Assembly: GCF_002563955.1 (NCBI RefSeq)
Contig: NZ_PDJE01000001.1
Coordinates: 2,728,001-2,792,000, forward strand
DNA: 64,000 nucleotides
From: Paramicrobacterium agarici
Lineage (GTDB): Bacteria; Actinomycetota; Actinomycetes; Actinomycetales; Microbacteriaceae
Direction of reading: 5' to 3'
Part shown: piece by piece, positions 52,971 to 62,206 of the stretch
Numbering within the stretch: the stretch's first letter is position 1
Layout of the letters: every line of letters starts with the position of its first letter
Translations under genes and position numbers: made by a program
The notes under the pieces: generated by a model
Database searches by the model: none
Seen by the model: only the letters and a program-made list of their open reading frames with translations
What the model was told of the DNA's origin: nothing

Positions 52971-54536
52971 ATGTCGCGCACGCCAGAAACACGTGTATCC
53001 ACCTCTCCGTCACCGCGCTCCACCGGGGACATTGCACCATCGACCGGCAATCAGCCGCCGGCGATTCCGCGAGTGCTCAGCATTGCCGGAACCGACCCGT
53101 CCGGAGGCGCCGGTATTCAGGCCGACCTCAAATCCATCGCCGCGCACGGCGGCTACGGCATGGCCGTCGTCACCGCGCTTGTCGCCCAGAACACGCACGG
53201 CGTGCGAGCCGTACACACTCCCCCGCCGGAATTTCTCGCAGAGCAGCTGGATGCTGTCAGCGACGACGTTCAGATTGACGCGGTCAAGATCGGCATGCTC
53301 GCGTGCGCCGAGAACGTCGACGTCGTCGATGCCTGGCTTGAGCGCACGCCGGTTCCCGCGGTCGTGGTCGATCCTGTTATGGTCGCCACGAGCGGCGACC
53401 GGTTGCTTGACCGTTCGGCCGAGGAGGCGCTTGCCCGGATGCTGCGGCACGCCGACCTCGTTACGCCGAATGTTCCCGAGCTCGCCGTGCTCGCGGGCGA
53501 GCCAGTCGTTCGCGCGTGGCCCGAGGTTCTCGCTCAGGCTGCCCGCGTCGCCGAACGATTCGACACCCTCGTGCTCGCGAAAGGCGGCCATGCTGGGGGC
53601 GACGCTGTCCGCGATGCTCTGGTGTCGGCGTCGGGTGTCATCGCGGAGTTCACGACCGCCCGCATCCACACGACGAACACACATGGCACAGGCTGTTCGC
53701 TCTCGTCCGCGATCGCGACGCTGTTCGCGCAGACCACCGAATGGGCAAGCTCGCTCGAGCGGGCGAAGAGCTGGCTTGCCGACAGCATCCGTCATGGATC
53801 GCGCTTGAACGTGGGCTCCGGAAACGGTCCCGTCGACCACTTCGCTGAGCTCTGGCGGCGTGCGGCGGCACCGCTCACCCCACCGCAGATTGCCGAGAAA
53901 TGGTGGTCGGGAATCGCCGATGTGCGCGGCGCCATCGACGATCTCCGCTTCATCACTGGGCTGACCGATGGCACGCTCGAAGGGGACGCCTTCCGCCATT
54001 ACCTGGTGCAAGACACCTTGTACCTGCGCGACTACTCTCGCATGCTGGCGGCGGCGAGCACGCTTGCCCCGACGGTCGACGAGCAGCAGTTCTGGGCGTC
54101 TGGAGCGCTCAATGCCCTCGCCGGTGAGACTGCCGTCCATGCGCACTTTCTCGGCGATCTGTCTGTCGTCGACACTGCAGCGAAGGCAGCGGCGACCGTC
54201 GCGTACACCGATCATCTTGCCGCGACCGCCGCCCGCGATTCATACGCCGTGCTTATCGCTGCTCTGCTGCCCTGCTACTGGATTTACGTCGATGTCGGAA
54301 CCCGGATGCTGCCCGCCGCTGCCCCAGACACGCCATACCTGCCGTGGCTGCGCACCTATGAAGACCCGGCGTTCGCCGACGCGAGCACACGGGCGATCGA
54401 GGTCGTCACGCGCTGCGCCGCTGAAGTCGACGCTGCGACTCGCGAGCGGATGTGGCGAGCGTTCCGCATCTCGGCCGAGCACGAGCTGCGCTTCTTCGCC
54501 GAGCCGCTCGAGTTCGTCGCCGCAACCGTGCGCTGA
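52971..54536 (+). CDS. thiD: ThiD-TenA fusion: HMP(-P) kinase / thiaminase II-like
   Basis: 521 residues with two enzymes of thiamine supply. ThiD (about 28-290): RVLSIAGTDPSGGAGIQADL, AVKIGMLACAENV, VVVDPVMVATSGDRLL and the anion hole in THGTGCSLSSAIA; it phosphorylates hydroxymethylpyrimidine twice. TenA (about 310-520): FRHYLVQDTLYLRDYSRML, AETAVHAHFL-like GETAVHAHFLGD and LLPCYWIYVDVG with the catalytic cysteine; it salvages HMP from broken thiamine. The riboswitch directly upstream makes thiamine control very likely. ATG 52971 is chosen; ATG 52962 is possible. Confidence 0.95.
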   Translation: MSRTPETRVSTSPSPRSTGDIAPSTGNQPPAIPRVLSIAGTDPSGGAGIQADLKSIAAHGGYGMAVVTALVAQNTHGVRAVHTPPPEFLAEQLDAVSDDVQIDAVKIGMLACAENVDVVDAWLERTPVPAVVVDPVMVATSGDRLLDRSAEEALARMLRHADLVTPNVPELAVLAGEPVVRAWPEVLAQAARVAERFDTLVLAKGGHAGGDAVRDALVSASGVIAEFTTARIHTTNTHGTGCSLSSAIATLFAQTTEWASSLERAKSWLADSIRHGSRLNVGSGNGPVDHFAELWRRAAAPLTPPQIAEKWWSGIADVRGAIDDLRFITGLTDGTLEGDAFRHYLVQDTLYLRDYSRMLAAASTLAPTVDEQQFWASGALNALAGETAVHAHFLGDLSVVDTAAKAAATVAYTDHLAATAARDSYAVLIAALLPCYWIYVDVGTRMLPAAAPDTPYLPWLRTYEDPAFADASTRAIEVVTRCAAEVDAATRERMWRAFRISAEHELRFFAEPLEFVAATVR

Positions 54537-54588
54537 GCGCGCAGCCCACCGCGCGTGGTGCCATTCGGGTCTGTCCGCCGCAGGGCCG

Positions 54589-55236
54589 CTATCGCTCGTC
54601 AAGCAGCTCGAGCCATGGATGCTGCGGGGCAGTGCGAGCGAGCGCGTCGACGAGCCATGACCGCCGTTCATCGCTCAGCCGCGGCATCACCGCGGCAAGA
54701 TCGTCTCGGTCCTTCGCGCGGTCGCCCTTTGCCTTGTACAGCAGTTGGATCTCGGGGCGCAGATAGTGCACGCCGTCGCGTTCCCAGAGGGCGTCGCTCA
54801 TCGGCATCCGCACAACAGGGTCGCGCTTGTACACCCAGGTCTGCGCGTCGCCCGGAGACAGCAGAATGTCGAATTCCCAGCGCGACGCCGCATCAGCACG
54901 TGTCCAGAGCTGCGCGCATCCTTCGGGGAGCACGTCGTCTGCAGCGGCATCCGGCCTGTCGTCGGGAAGCAGCGGCGTGAGTGTGCCGTACGTCGGCGTC
55001 CACGCGTCGAGGCGGCCGCGGAGGTGCCGTCGAAGTTCGGCAAACTCAGCCCTGAGCACGCCGATGTCCATGTCTTCGTGCGGGCGAGGGACCCCGGTGT
55101 ACGCCTCGATCGACCATCCACCGGCGACCCACCAGGTCCCCGAGTATTCGGCGAAGAAGGCTCCAGCATCTGCGGGGGTGCGAGCCGCCCACTCGCCGTA
55201 GAGCCGCGTGAACTCAGCATCGCTCATCTCGGGCAT
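54589..55236 (-). CDS. Nucleotidyltransferase-fold protein, aminoglycoside adenylyltransferase-like
   Basis: 215 residues. WWVAGGWSIEAYTG followed by RPHEDMDIGVLR is the GGxSxE/A...DxD site of the ANT(2'')/LinB-like nucleotidyltransferase clan (about residues 35-62), and YLRPEIQLLYKAK...KDRDDL is the helical end typical of that group. Most such stand-alone proteins have no known substrate. ATG 55236 has TAGACT six bases upstream and no ribosome site, indicating a leaderless message. Confidence 0.75.
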   Translation of the reverse strand: MPEMSDAEFTRLYGEWAARTPADAGAFFAEYSGTWWVAGGWSIEAYTGVPRPHEDMDIGVLRAEFAELRRHLRGRLDAWTPTYGTLTPLLPDDRPDAAADDVLPEGCAQLWTRADAASRWEFDILLSPGDAQTWVYKRDPVVRMPMSDALWERDGVHYLRPEIQLLYKAKGDRAKDRDDLAAVMPRLSDERRSWLVDALARTAPQHPWLELLDER

Positions 55237-55242
55237 CTGTTC

Positions 55243-55248
55243 AGTCTA
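55243..55248 (-). promoter_or_regulatory. Leaderless-type -10 element
   Basis: Minus-strand TAGACT, six-base spacer, ATG 55236 of the nucleotidyltransferase-fold gene. Confidence 0.6.
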
Positions 55249-55263
55249 GAACGCGGCGAGGTG

Positions 55264-55337
55264 TGCCCCCACTGGGATTCGAACCCAGACTGAAGCGATT
55301 TTAAGTCGCCTGCCTCTGCCTGTTGGGCTATAGGGGC
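55264..55337 (-). tRNA. tRNA with anticodon UAA (Leu), short variable loop
   Basis: A complete 74-base cloverleaf. Acceptor GCCCCTA pairs with TGGGGGC; the D-arm is GCC/GGC with a GG-containing loop; the anticodon stem GGCGA/TCGCT holds loop CTTAAAA, anticodon TAA; the T-arm CTGGG-TTCGAAT-CCCAG is standard; discriminator A. CCA is not encoded. UAA would read UUA (leucine), yet the variable region is only five bases, whereas leucine tRNAs normally have a long variable arm. Structure is firm, amino-acid identity less so. Confidence 0.88.
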
Positions 55338-55401
55338 CGCTCCCCTACATTACGGGAAACTGGCACACCTCATTGCCGTCACCAGGCAGTGGAATTGCGA
55401 G

Positions 55402-55430
55402 AAGGACCTGCCCGTATGGGACAGGTCCTT
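55402..55430 (-). terminator. Terminator of the NDH-2 type gene
   Basis: AAGGACCTG (55402-55410) pairs perfectly with CAGGTCCTT (55422-55430); the inner bases CCC/GGG extend the stem around GTAT. It lies 19 bases beyond the stop at 55449 on the minus strand. Confidence 0.75.
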
Positions 55431-55448
55431 CATGCGCTGCGCGTTCGA

Positions 55449-56987
55449 CTACGCGACGTTGTCTGCGGAGTCCTTCTCGGCTTCCTTCGACGCCGCCGGC
55501 TTCTTCGCGGCCGGCTTCTTGGCAGCGGGCTTCTTCGCAGCTGTGCTCTTCGCGGGCGCCTTCTTGGCCGGAGCCTTATCGGCGCTCTTCGTCACCGGCT
55601 TGTCAGCCTTCTTCTCGACGGCTTTCTCGTCCGAACTGTTCTCGGGCTTGTCTTCAGCCGGAGCCGGAGGCTTGGGACGTGCGGCGAACTCCTCGAAGGC
55701 CGCACGGGGGTGCTGCAGCGCCGAGAGCGATGCGATGTCGCGGCCGAGGAAGAAGTTGTTCCACCAGCCCCAGAACACGCGGAACTTGCGCTCCCACGTC
55801 GGCATCGCCAGCCCGTGGTAGCCCCGGTGCATGACCCATGCGGGGAAGCCCTTGATTGCGATCTTGCCCGACTGGAAGACGCCGGTTCCGAGTCCGAGAC
55901 CGGCGACGGCACCAAGGTTCTTGTGAATGTAGTCCTTCGGCTGCTCGCCGCGCAGCACGGCGACAAGGTTCTTTGCAAGGAGCTTGCCCTGGCGCACGGC
56001 GTGCTGTGCGTTCGGAACGCAGTAGCCGCCGACACCTCCGCCGGTCAGATCGGGAACGCGCGAGACGTCACCCGCTGCCCACGCACCCTCGATGGGCTCG
56101 TCATCGGTTCCGACGCGCAGATCTGCGCGCGTGACGACGCGGCCGCGCTCCTCGATCGGAAGGTCGGTGTGACGCACGATCTGCGGTGTCGCCATGACGC
56201 CCGCCGTCCAGACGATGACGTCTGACTCGAACTTCTCGCCGGTTGACAGCTCGATGTTTCCGTCGACACACGACGCGAACTGCGTGTCGAGGTGCACAAG
56301 AGCGCCGCGCTTGGCGAGGTCCTTGAGCACCCAATGACTCGTCTCGAGCGAGACCTCGGGCATGATGCGACCCATGGCCTCGACGAGGTGGAAGCTGACG
56401 TCATCAAACTCGATCTGCGGGTAGAACTTGAGCAGTGCACTCGCGAATGAGCGCATCTCTGCAAACACCTCAATGCCCGCGAAACCACCGCCGACCACGA
56501 CGAACGTGAGAAGCCTGTCGCGTTCGGGGCCAGGAGGCAAGTGCGATGCCTTCGCAAAGTTGTCGAGCATGCTGTCGCGAATGGCGACAGCCTCTTCGAC
56601 CGTCTTGAGGCCGATGCCCTGATCCGCAAGTCCCGGAATCGGGAAGGTGCGCGACACAGCGCCACCGGTGACGACGACGTGGTCGTACTCGAAGTCGTAC
56701 GGCTCGCCGACGTCGGGCGTGATCGTCGCCTTCTTCGCGGCGTGGTCGATGTACGTCACCTTCGCGGTGATGACCTCGGTGCGCTTGAGATGGCGTCGAA
56801 GCGGAACGATCGCGTGGCGCGGCTCAATCGAGCCTGCAACGATCTCGGGAAGGAACGGCTGGTACGTCATGTAGGGACGGGGGTCAACAACGGTGACCTC
56901 TGCCTCTCCTGCACGCAGGTGCTTCTCGAGCTTCCATGCGGTGTAAAAGCCGGCGTAGCCTCCGCCGACGACGAGAATCTTGGGCAC
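55449..56987 (-). CDS. Type II NADH dehydrogenase-like NAD(P)/FAD oxidoreductase with Lys/Ala/Pro-rich tail
   Basis: 512 residues. The FAD site is KILVVGGGYAGFYTAWKLE at the N-terminus and the NADH site TFVVVGGGFAGIEVFAEM near residue 165; GAWAAGDVSRVPDLTGGG is the second FAD motif and YCVPNAQHAVRQGKLLAKN the conserved quinone-side helix. This is the NDH-2/Ndh pattern: NADH to menaquinone without proton pumping, at the membrane. From about residue 430 a tail of some 80 residues holds repeats of AAKKP and APAKK. The start is GTG 56987. Confidence 0.9.
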   Translation of the reverse strand: MPKILVVGGGYAGFYTAWKLEKHLRAGEAEVTVVDPRPYMTYQPFLPEIVAGSIEPRHAIVPLRRHLKRTEVITAKVTYIDHAAKKATITPDVGEPYDFEYDHVVVTGGAVSRTFPIPGLADQGIGLKTVEEAVAIRDSMLDNFAKASHLPPGPERDRLLTFVVVGGGFAGIEVFAEMRSFASALLKFYPQIEFDDVSFHLVEAMGRIMPEVSLETSHWVLKDLAKRGALVHLDTQFASCVDGNIELSTGEKFESDVIVWTAGVMATPQIVRHTDLPIEERGRVVTRADLRVGTDDEPIEGAWAAGDVSRVPDLTGGGVGGYCVPNAQHAVRQGKLLAKNLVAVLRGEQPKDYIHKNLGAVAGLGLGTGVFQSGKIAIKGFPAWVMHRGYHGLAMPTWERKFRVFWGWWNNFFLGRDIASLSALQHPRAAFEEFAARPKPPAPAEDKPENSSDEKAVEKKADKPVTKSADKAPAKKAPAKSTAAKKPAAKKPAAKKPAASKEAEKDSADNVA

Positions 56988-57033
56988 GGTGAAATAATCT
57001 CCTACTGAATCGCAGATACAGCAAACGAGCGTA

Positions 57034-58335
57034 CTACTTCTTGCGTGCCACCCGTTTGGCATGCCGGGTAGCGCCTATGGCACCAAGCGTTATCAGTGTA
57101 CCAGCGCCGAGAAGCAGGGCTGCAGGAACACTCACGTACCGAATCGTGTCAGCCGTGGGAAGGAAGGGATTCACCGACGGGTTCGACTTTTCAATCGGCG
57201 GCAGCGCCTTCACCTTCGTGGTATCGACGGGCGGTTCGACGTTCTCGGCCTCCGCTCGCCTGTTGACGGTGATCCACTTCTCGAGACTACCCATCGGGTT
57301 CGCATCGACGGTTTCGACGTCTTTGTTGATGGCGTCGCCGACGTTCGCAAGGCCGTATCCGTAGTCAGACGAGGGAACCTCGTCTCCCTGGTACTCCGTC
57401 GGATGCGCCGTCTTGATGAGTCGGTTGATGATGTTGTTCGCGTCCATGTCGGGATACGCCGAACGCAGCAGCGCGACCATGCCCGCCACGATCGGTGCCG
57501 CTCCACTGGTCCCTGCCCACTGCACGCGTGTACCGTCGGCCGAGACACCGGTCAGTTCCTCACTCGGCGCCGAAACACCGATCGTGATGCCCTCGGTCGA
57601 TGCACCCTCGCTGACTTTCGTCGATTTATCGACACCGGCAACCGTGAGCACCCCGGGAATCGTCGCCGGAGCACCGACCATCTCGGTGCCGCTGCCACGG
57701 TTTCCCGCTGCCGCGACAATGATCACGTCGTTGTCGTGGGCGTATTTGAAGGCTTCGTCCCACGACGGATCCCACTCTTTCGTGTTCGTCGAGAATGACA
57801 TGTTGATGACGTCCGCGCCGTTGTCCACGGCCCAGTGAATTCCCTCGGAGACCTGGTCGATGAAGGGCACCGTGGCGCCGCTCGACGGAAATCCGATCGA
57901 GATCGAGAGCAACGTCGCTTCGGGCGCGACTCCGAGAGGCTCGTTTTCAGAGCCGTCGCCGCGGCCCGCAGCGAGAGAGGCAACCCAGCTGCCGTGGTTG
58001 CGCTCTTCTTCGCTTCCCAGAGGCGTCCGCCCATCCGGCGATCCGACCCCGGACACGTCGATTCCGCCCGTGACACCGGCGAAGTCCGCCGGGCCCTTGC
58101 CGATTCCCGTGTCCATGACGGCGATGACGGCTCCCTTGCCCTTCGTCGTCTTCCACGCCTCTTGAATGCCGTATCCGCTGTCGAGCCAGTACTGGCTGGT
58201 GCGATCCCCGGCGAACGCGGCCGCCGGTGTCGCACTCAGCACGGTCATCGCTCCCGCCGTCGCCACAATTGCGACGGCGCGCTGCAGCAGACGCTTGGCG
58301 CGAACCCGGTCGCGAACACGTGGGCGCTGGGTCAT
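57034..58335 (-). CDS. S8 family serine protease, mycosin-like, membrane-anchored
   Basis: 433-residue subtilase. A signal peptide (about 15-42, ending TPAAAFAG) precedes the catalytic domain: Asp in AVIAVMDTGIGKG, His in ERNHGSWVASLAAG, Asn near VAAAGNRGSG, and Ser in GTSGAAPIVAGMVALL. A C-terminal membrane helix (VSVPAALLLGAGTLITLGAI) and a basic end anchor it outside the cell, like the mycosins of type VII secretion. No ESX genes are present nearby. GAGAGCTGAG precedes ATG 58335; the gene follows DUF501 by two bases. Confidence 0.9.
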   Translation of the reverse strand: MTQRPRVRDRVRAKRLLQRAVAIVATAGAMTVLSATPAAAFAGDRTSQYWLDSGYGIQEAWKTTKGKGAVIAVMDTGIGKGPADFAGVTGGIDVSGVGSPDGRTPLGSEEERNHGSWVASLAAGRGDGSENEPLGVAPEATLLSISIGFPSSGATVPFIDQVSEGIHWAVDNGADVINMSFSTNTKEWDPSWDEAFKYAHDNDVIIVAAAGNRGSGTEMVGAPATIPGVLTVAGVDKSTKVSEGASTEGITIGVSAPSEELTGVSADGTRVQWAGTSGAAPIVAGMVALLRSAYPDMDANNIINRLIKTAHPTEYQGDEVPSSDYGYGLANVGDAINKDVETVDANPMGSLEKWITVNRRAEAENVEPPVDTTKVKALPPIEKSNPSVNPFLPTADTIRYVSVPAALLLGAGTLITLGAIGATRHAKRVARKK

Positions 58336-58337
58336 TC

Positions 58338-58862
58338 TCAGCTCTCTTCCGTCACCTCGTCGAACGTGCAGGTGCAGACCTCCGGCGACCATGACGCTCG
58401 TTCCAGAGCTCTGTCTCCGATCGGGTTGACGCCGGGGCCGGCCGCTAGCGAATGGGCGACGAGAGCGTGAAGACACTTCACGCGCGTCGGCATTCCGCCA
58501 GCGGAAACCCCGTCGATCTCCGGCACGTTCCCCATGCTCTCACGATCGGCAAGGTAAGCGACATGGGCACTTCTATACGCCTCGCGCAGCTGCTCGTCGT
58601 CCTCAAGCTGCTGCGTGAACTCGGCCATGACATGGTTCGCCTCGAGTTCACTCACGGCGGCTGTCGCTCCGGGGTGGCACAGATAGTAGAACGTCGGGAA
58701 GGGAGTCCCGTCAGACAGCCGGGGGCTCGTCGAGACGACCGTTGGCCCGCCGCACACGCAGCGCGCCGAAATGCCGACGACGTCACGCGCAGGGCGTCCG
58801 AGCTGCGCGGACACGATGGCGATGTCGGCGTCAGAAACGGGGTCGAAGGGTGGTGTTGTCAC
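58338..58862 (-). CDS. DUF501 domain protein
   Basis: 174 residues with the DUF501 pattern: VSAQLGRPARDVVGISARCVCGGPTVV (quoted in part: IVSAQLGRPARDVVGISARC), FPTFYYLCHPGATAAVSELEA and GMPTRVKCLHALVAHSLAAG. Several Cys and His may bind metal. The start is GTG 58862, four bases after the ftsB stop. It lies in the conserved eno-ftsB-DUF501 order of Actinobacteria. Function unknown. Confidence 0.92.
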   Translation of the reverse strand: MTTPPFDPVSDADIAIVSAQLGRPARDVVGISARCVCGGPTVVSTSPRLSDGTPFPTFYYLCHPGATAAVSELEANHVMAEFTQQLEDDEQLREAYRSAHVAYLADRESMGNVPEIDGVSAGGMPTRVKCLHALVAHSLAAGPGVNPIGDRALERASWSPEVCTCTFDEVTEES

Positions 58863-58866
58863 GCTG

Positions 58867-59418
58867 TCACTTCTTCTCGGTGGGGGTGGGAGTCGGCGTG
58901 GAGCTCGGCGTCGGTTCATCATCATCGTCGGCCACAGGAGTGAACGCCGACGTCAGAATCGACGTCAGCATCGATGACGCCCAGTCGACGTCGGTTGTCG
59001 TGAGGTCCTCGCTGATGGGATCTGTCGTGTCGGGCAGGAACGTCTCGTCGAGGTCGTTGATCACAATGAAGCTGATCTCGCCCGGGCTCACATAGAAGAA
59101 CCGTTCCCGCGCCTGCGTCTGCACATAGGTGGGGTCTTCCCACCGCTCGCGCTCCTGCCGCAGGTCTTCAACGTCGTCTTTCTGCTTCGCGACCTGCTGC
59201 CGAAGATCTGCGATCTGCTGGCGCTGCTCGACAAGCGCTTTGAGGTTGGGAGCGAGCACGACGACGCCGAGCACGAGCAGAACCATCATCATGAGCGAGA
59301 AGCCCGAAAAATGGATGCCGCCAACCCAGCGTCCTCGCTCGGATTGCTCGACGACGACGGTGTCGTCGTGCGAGCGGCGCGACGAGGTGCGACGCGCGTT
59401 CCCGGGCCGTCGTGCCAT
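58867..59418 (-). CDS. ftsB: FtsB/DivIC family septum formation protein
   Basis: 183 residues. A basic N-terminus, one membrane helix (about 40-60, LMMMVLLVLGVVVLAPN), a coiled coil (about 63-95, VEQRQQIADLRQQVAKQKDD), and the family motif WEDPTYVQTQARERFFYVSP. The acidic tail is rich in Pro and Thr. It forms the FtsQBL-type division complex with FtsL and FtsQ. AGGAGG precedes ATG 59418. Confidence 0.92.
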   Translation of the reverse strand: MARRPGNARRTSSRRSHDDTVVVEQSERGRWVGGIHFSGFSLMMMVLLVLGVVVLAPNLKALVEQRQQIADLRQQVAKQKDDVEDLRQERERWEDPTYVQTQARERFFYVSPGEISFIVINDLDETFLPDTTDPISEDLTTTDVDWASSMLTSILTSAFTPVADDDDEPTPSSTPTPTPTEKK

Positions 59419-59440
59419 GGAATCCTCCTGCTGAAATGCG

Positions 59441-59484
59441 AAACGCTCCCGGCGCTGCGCTCAAGCGCGGCACCGGGAGCGTTT
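59441..59484 (-). terminator. Terminator of eno
   Basis: AAACGCTCCCGG (59441-59452) pairs with CCGGGAGCGTTT (59473-59484), with inner GC-rich bases forming a further stem. On the minus strand it falls just after the eno stop and ends in a T run (GTTTCGCATTT). Confidence 0.8.
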
Positions 59485-59491
59485 TCGGGTA

Positions 59492-60784
<1,293 letters not shown>

Positions 60785-60865
60785 CTATGCCGAATTGGTA
60801 GGTGAGTGGAACGTCGTTGGCCCGCGCCCAAGTCTAGCCACACCGCGAGTAAAGCTCACGGTCGT

Positions 60866-62179
60866 TCAGGCGAGCGGCTTGAACTCGAGCTCATCGATGC
60901 GTCGCGTGTCAGAGCGCACGACGGCAAATGCCGTGAAGCCGGCCTGGGTCACGCGGTCGAGCAGGCCCTTGAGGTTCTTCGCCCGTTTCTCGAGTCGCAC
61001 GCGCGCTCCCCGTGCGACAAGCTGCGTCTTGAGCGCAACGAGCGTCGCGGGGTCCACGTCGCGGTCGTAGACGAGCACGAGCGCCTCGTCGTGCCTTGCA
61101 GCATCCACGTCGATCAGGTCGACGAGGCGGTCGAACCCGAGAGAGGCGCCCGATGCGGGAACCTCCTGCCCGAGAAAGCGGCCCACGACGTTGTCGTAGC
61201 GACCTCCCCCGCCGAGCGAGTAGCCCAGCTCGGGGTGGTGGATCTCGAAGATCGGGCCGGTGTAGTAGCCCATGCCGCGCACGAGGAACGGGTCGAACTG
61301 CACGAGAGGCGTCTGCCCCTCGGGCACACCGGCGGCGGTGGATGCTGCACGAACGGCGTCGCCGATGCCCGCGAGCTCCGCGATCACCTCGTCATCAACG
61401 CCCTCGGGCAGAAGCGACCGAATCTGCTCGACGCCGAACTCTCCCGCCTCGAGCCCGTCGATGCGAGCAAGATACGCCTCGAGAGCGTCAATGGCGGATG
61501 CTGTCGCCTCACGCTCGCGCAGCTCGGCGACGACGCCGTCAGCTCCGATCTTGTCGAGCTTGTCGATCGTGATCAGCACGCCGGGGTGTTCCCGCTCGAC
61601 GAAGCCGAATGCCGTGAGCATGCTCGTGAGGATGCGACGGTCGTTGAGCCGGAAGGTGAAGCCCGAGAGCCCCAGTTCGCGCAGAGCGGCAGCTGTCGCC
61701 GAGATGAGCTCGATCTCGGCGAGCGGGCCCGGTTCGCCGAAGATATCGATGTCGCACTGCACGAACTGCCGGTAGCGCCCCTTCTGCGGGCGCTCGGCGC
61801 GCCAGACCGGAGCAATCTGAATCGCGCGGAACACGGGAGGCAGCTCGCCGCGGTGCGTCGTGTAGAAGCGAGCGAGCGGAACCGTGAGGTCGAAGCGCAA
61901 TCCCAGGTCGGCGATCCCCGACACGTCGCCGGACTCTGATGCCGCGCGCAGATCATCGGCTCCGAGTCCGCGCTTGAGCACGTTGAACGTGAGCTTCTCG
62001 TTGTCGCCGCCGAGACCGCCATGCAGGCGCTGGTAGTCCTCGACAACCGGCGTCTCGATCTCGTCGAAGCCGTAGCGCGTGTACACGTCGCGAATGCGTC
62101 CGAGTGCATACTCGCGTTTTGCCTTGTCTGCGGGGAGGTAATCGCGCATGCCGCGCGGCGGTGTCACAGGGGAAGCCAT
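60866..62179 (-). CDS. hisS: Histidyl-tRNA synthetase
   Basis: 437-residue class II synthetase that charges tRNA-His. Motif 1 region PPRGMRDYLPADKAKREYAL, motif 2 LRFDLTVPLARFY and ERPQKGRYRQFVQCDIDIFG, His-binding LVRGMGYYTGPIFEI, and motif 3 as PASGASLGFDRLVDLI; the C-terminal anticodon domain starts near residue 345. ATG 62179 is used; CAGAAT lies seven bases upstream, so a leaderless start is likely, with GTG 62185 possible. Confidence 0.96.
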   Translation of the reverse strand: MASPVTPPRGMRDYLPADKAKREYALGRIRDVYTRYGFDEIETPVVEDYQRLHGGLGGDNEKLTFNVLKRGLGADDLRAASESGDVSGIADLGLRFDLTVPLARFYTTHRGELPPVFRAIQIAPVWRAERPQKGRYRQFVQCDIDIFGEPGPLAEIELISATAAALRELGLSGFTFRLNDRRILTSMLTAFGFVEREHPGVLITIDKLDKIGADGVVAELREREATASAIDALEAYLARIDGLEAGEFGVEQIRSLLPEGVDDEVIAELAGIGDAVRAASTAAGVPEGQTPLVQFDPFLVRGMGYYTGPIFEIHHPELGYSLGGGGRYDNVVGRFLGQEVPASGASLGFDRLVDLIDVDAARHDEALVLVYDRDVDPATLVALKTQLVARGARVRLEKRAKNLKGLLDRVTQAGFTAFAVVRSDTRRIDELEFKPLA

Positions 62180-62206
62180 GCTCACAATTCTGGCACGGCG
62201 AGCGCA

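Noticed and set aside
53010-54215. Long antisense frame in the ThiD-TenA gene
   Set aside because: A shadow of the coding strand; no domain and no ribosome site.
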